Assembly: GCA_031286025.1 (NCBI GenBank)
Contig: JAITVB010000105.1
Span: 1 to 7,082, forward strand
Origin: Rikenellaceae bacterium
GTDB taxonomy: Bacteria > Bacteroidota > Bacteroidia > Bacteroidales > Rikenellaceae
Length of the DNA stretch: 7,082 nucleotides
Direction: 5' to 3'
The translations under genes were made by a program, and so were the position numbers. Below the pieces are notes generated by a model, which worked only from the letters and a program-made list of their open reading frames with translations, ran no database searches and was not told the origin of the DNA. Shown here piece after piece: positions 6,030-7,082 of this stretch (the stretch's first letter is position 1; every line of letters begins with the position of its first letter).

Positions 6030-7082
6030 ATGAGGAAAACTGCAATCCTTTTATTGACCGTCCTTTTTACCGGCTCACTCAACGCCCAACCCCGGAAAAC
6101 CTACCAGGCGATGGCCGATTCCGAAATGAAGCGCTTCCCGCAGGCGTGGCAGCTCGATTACGGCTCGCGTCCGTTCTGGGGCTACACCCAAGGGGTGGGC
6201 TGCACGGCGATGCTCGCGGTGTGGCGGGCTACCGGCGAACAGAAGTATTACGACTACGTCCTGAAATACTCCGACTTCATGGTCAACGACAAGGGCGAAA
6301 TCTACAACTACGATTATGTCAACGGCCCCCACAACATCGACATGATCAATACCGGCAAGATCCTTTTCCCTGTCTACAAGGAAACCGGCAATGAAAAGTA
6401 CCGCAAGGCGATGGATATGCTCTACACGGCCATGATGTCCCACCCGCGCAACAGCGAGGGGGGCTTCTGGCACAAGGACATTTACCCGTGGCAGATGTGG
6501 CTCGACGGCCTCTACATGGGCGACCCGTTCCTGGCGCAGTATGCCGTGATGTTCGACAAGCCCGAGTTGATGGACGACGTGATGAACCAGTACGCCCTCG
6601 TAGGCAAGTACATGCGCGATGCCAAAACCGGGCTCTACTACCACGCTTGGGACGAAAAGAAACAACAGGCATGGTGCGATCCGGCGACGGGCCTTTCCCA
6701 TATTTTCTGGGGCCGTAGTGTAGGTTGGTGGTTCATGTCGTTGGTCGATGTGTTGGATTATGTTCCGGCCAACCATCCCCGGCGCCCGGAAATTCTAAAA
6801 ATGATCCGGGGTCTGGCCGACGCGCTGCCCAAATACCAGAAAGACGGCCTGTGGTACCAAGTGCTCGACCAGGGCGGCCGCGAGGGCAACTACCAGGAAG
6901 CTTCGGTAACCTCGATGTTTATGTATTCTTACGCCAAGGCGGTCAACAAGGGCTACCTCGCCAAAAAATACCGCAAATACGCCGAAAATGCCTATAATGG
7001 CCTGATGTCTAAGTTAATACGCATCGATCCAGATGGCACGATGAACCTCACCCAGTGCTGTGCCGTGGCCGGCCTGGGCGGT
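6030..7082 (+). CDS. GH105 unsaturated rhamnogalacturonyl/uronyl hydrolase (C-terminus outside window)
   Basis: GH105 enzymes hydrolyse the 4,5-unsaturated uronic acid left at the non-reducing end by polysaccharide lyases, by hydrating the double bond. Seen: 351 codons from ATG 6030 to the edge, so about the last few dozen residues are missing compared with the usual 370-400. Residues 1-19 are a type I signal peptide (MRKTAILLLTVLFTGSLNA), indicating periplasmic export. Motifs match the YteR/YesR type: HNIDMINTGK (Asp104), FWHKD (His148, Lys149), WLDGLYMGDP (Asp159), YYHAWDE (His205) and FWGRSVGWW (Arg229). From memory the YteR active-site residues are Asp88, His132, Lys133, Asp143, His189 and Arg213. 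All line up here with a constant offset of 16, so the site looks intact. The gap to the glycosidase gene holds no promoter or terminator I can recognise, so the two are probably one operon. The leader is A-rich without a Shine-Dalgarno. Substrate (rhamnogalacturonan, arabinogalactan, ulvan or a glycosaminoglycan) cannot be decided from the sequence. Confidence 0.94.
   Translation, partial: MRKTAILLLTVLFTGSLNAQPRKTYQAMADSEMKRFPQAWQLDYGSRPFWGYTQGVGCTAMLAVWRATGEQKYYDYVLKYSDFMVNDKGEIYNYDYVNGPHNIDMINTGKILFPVYKETGNEKYRKAMDMLYTAMMSHPRNSEGGFWHKDIYPWQMWLDGLYMGDPFLAQYAVMFDKPELMDDVMNQYALVGKYMRDAKTGLYYHAWDEKKQQAWCDPATGLSHIFWGRSVGWWFMSLVDVLDYVPANHPRRPEILKMIRGLADALPKYQKDGLWYQVLDQGGREGNYQEASVTSMFMYSYAKAVNKGYLAKKYRKYAENAYNGLMSKLIRIDPDGTMNLTQCCAVAGLGG

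Overview
The window looks like a piece of a Bacteroidales chromosome, most like Alistipes or another moderately GC-rich Rikenellaceae-type gut commensal. This rests on inference from three things: Bacteroidota-style promoters (TAnnTTTG at -7), A/T-rich leaders without good Shine-Dalgarno sequences, and a high density of lipoproteins and secreted carbohydrate-active enzymes. No marker gene fixes the genus. Five protein genes fill almost the whole window. I see no RNA genes, insertion sequences or CRISPR array.

Left half (1-3243), minus strand: a compact three-gene unit reading leftwards. First comes a small acidic-linker lipoprotein (2731-3243). Five bases later comes a 713-residue lipoprotein of the subtilisin (S8) family with an intact Asp/His/Ser triad and oxyanion Asn (584-2725). 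After a further 51 bases comes a lipoprotein built from tandem Big2-type Ig-like domains that runs off the left edge (1-532). All three carry lipoprotein signal peptides, so the unit probably makes a cell-envelope or surface protease with two accessory lipoproteins. The order (small lipoprotein, then subtilisin) recalls the prcB/prtP protease loci of oral treponemes, but that is an analogy from context.

Middle (3244-3825): a 582-base divergent intergenic region. It holds a plausible promoter for each direction and a pair of overlapping inverted repeats, and no convincing gene.

Right half (3826-7082), plus strand: two secreted glycan-degrading enzymes 89 bases apart. The first is a 704-residue lipoprotein resembling the six-hairpin (alpha/alpha)6-toroid glycosidase superfamily, of unknown specificity. 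The second is a GH105-type unsaturated uronyl hydrolase with a type I signal peptide, cut by the right edge. Together they look like part of a polysaccharide utilization locus for an acidic (uronic-acid-containing) polysaccharide, whose lyase-generated unsaturated ends GH105 would remove. No SusC/SusD pair, lyase or regulator lies in the window.

The most interesting points are the protease/accessory-lipoprotein cassette, the sharp internal change in base composition inside the protease gene, the near-identical 258-base Ig-domain repeat, and the unassigned glycosidase paired with GH105.
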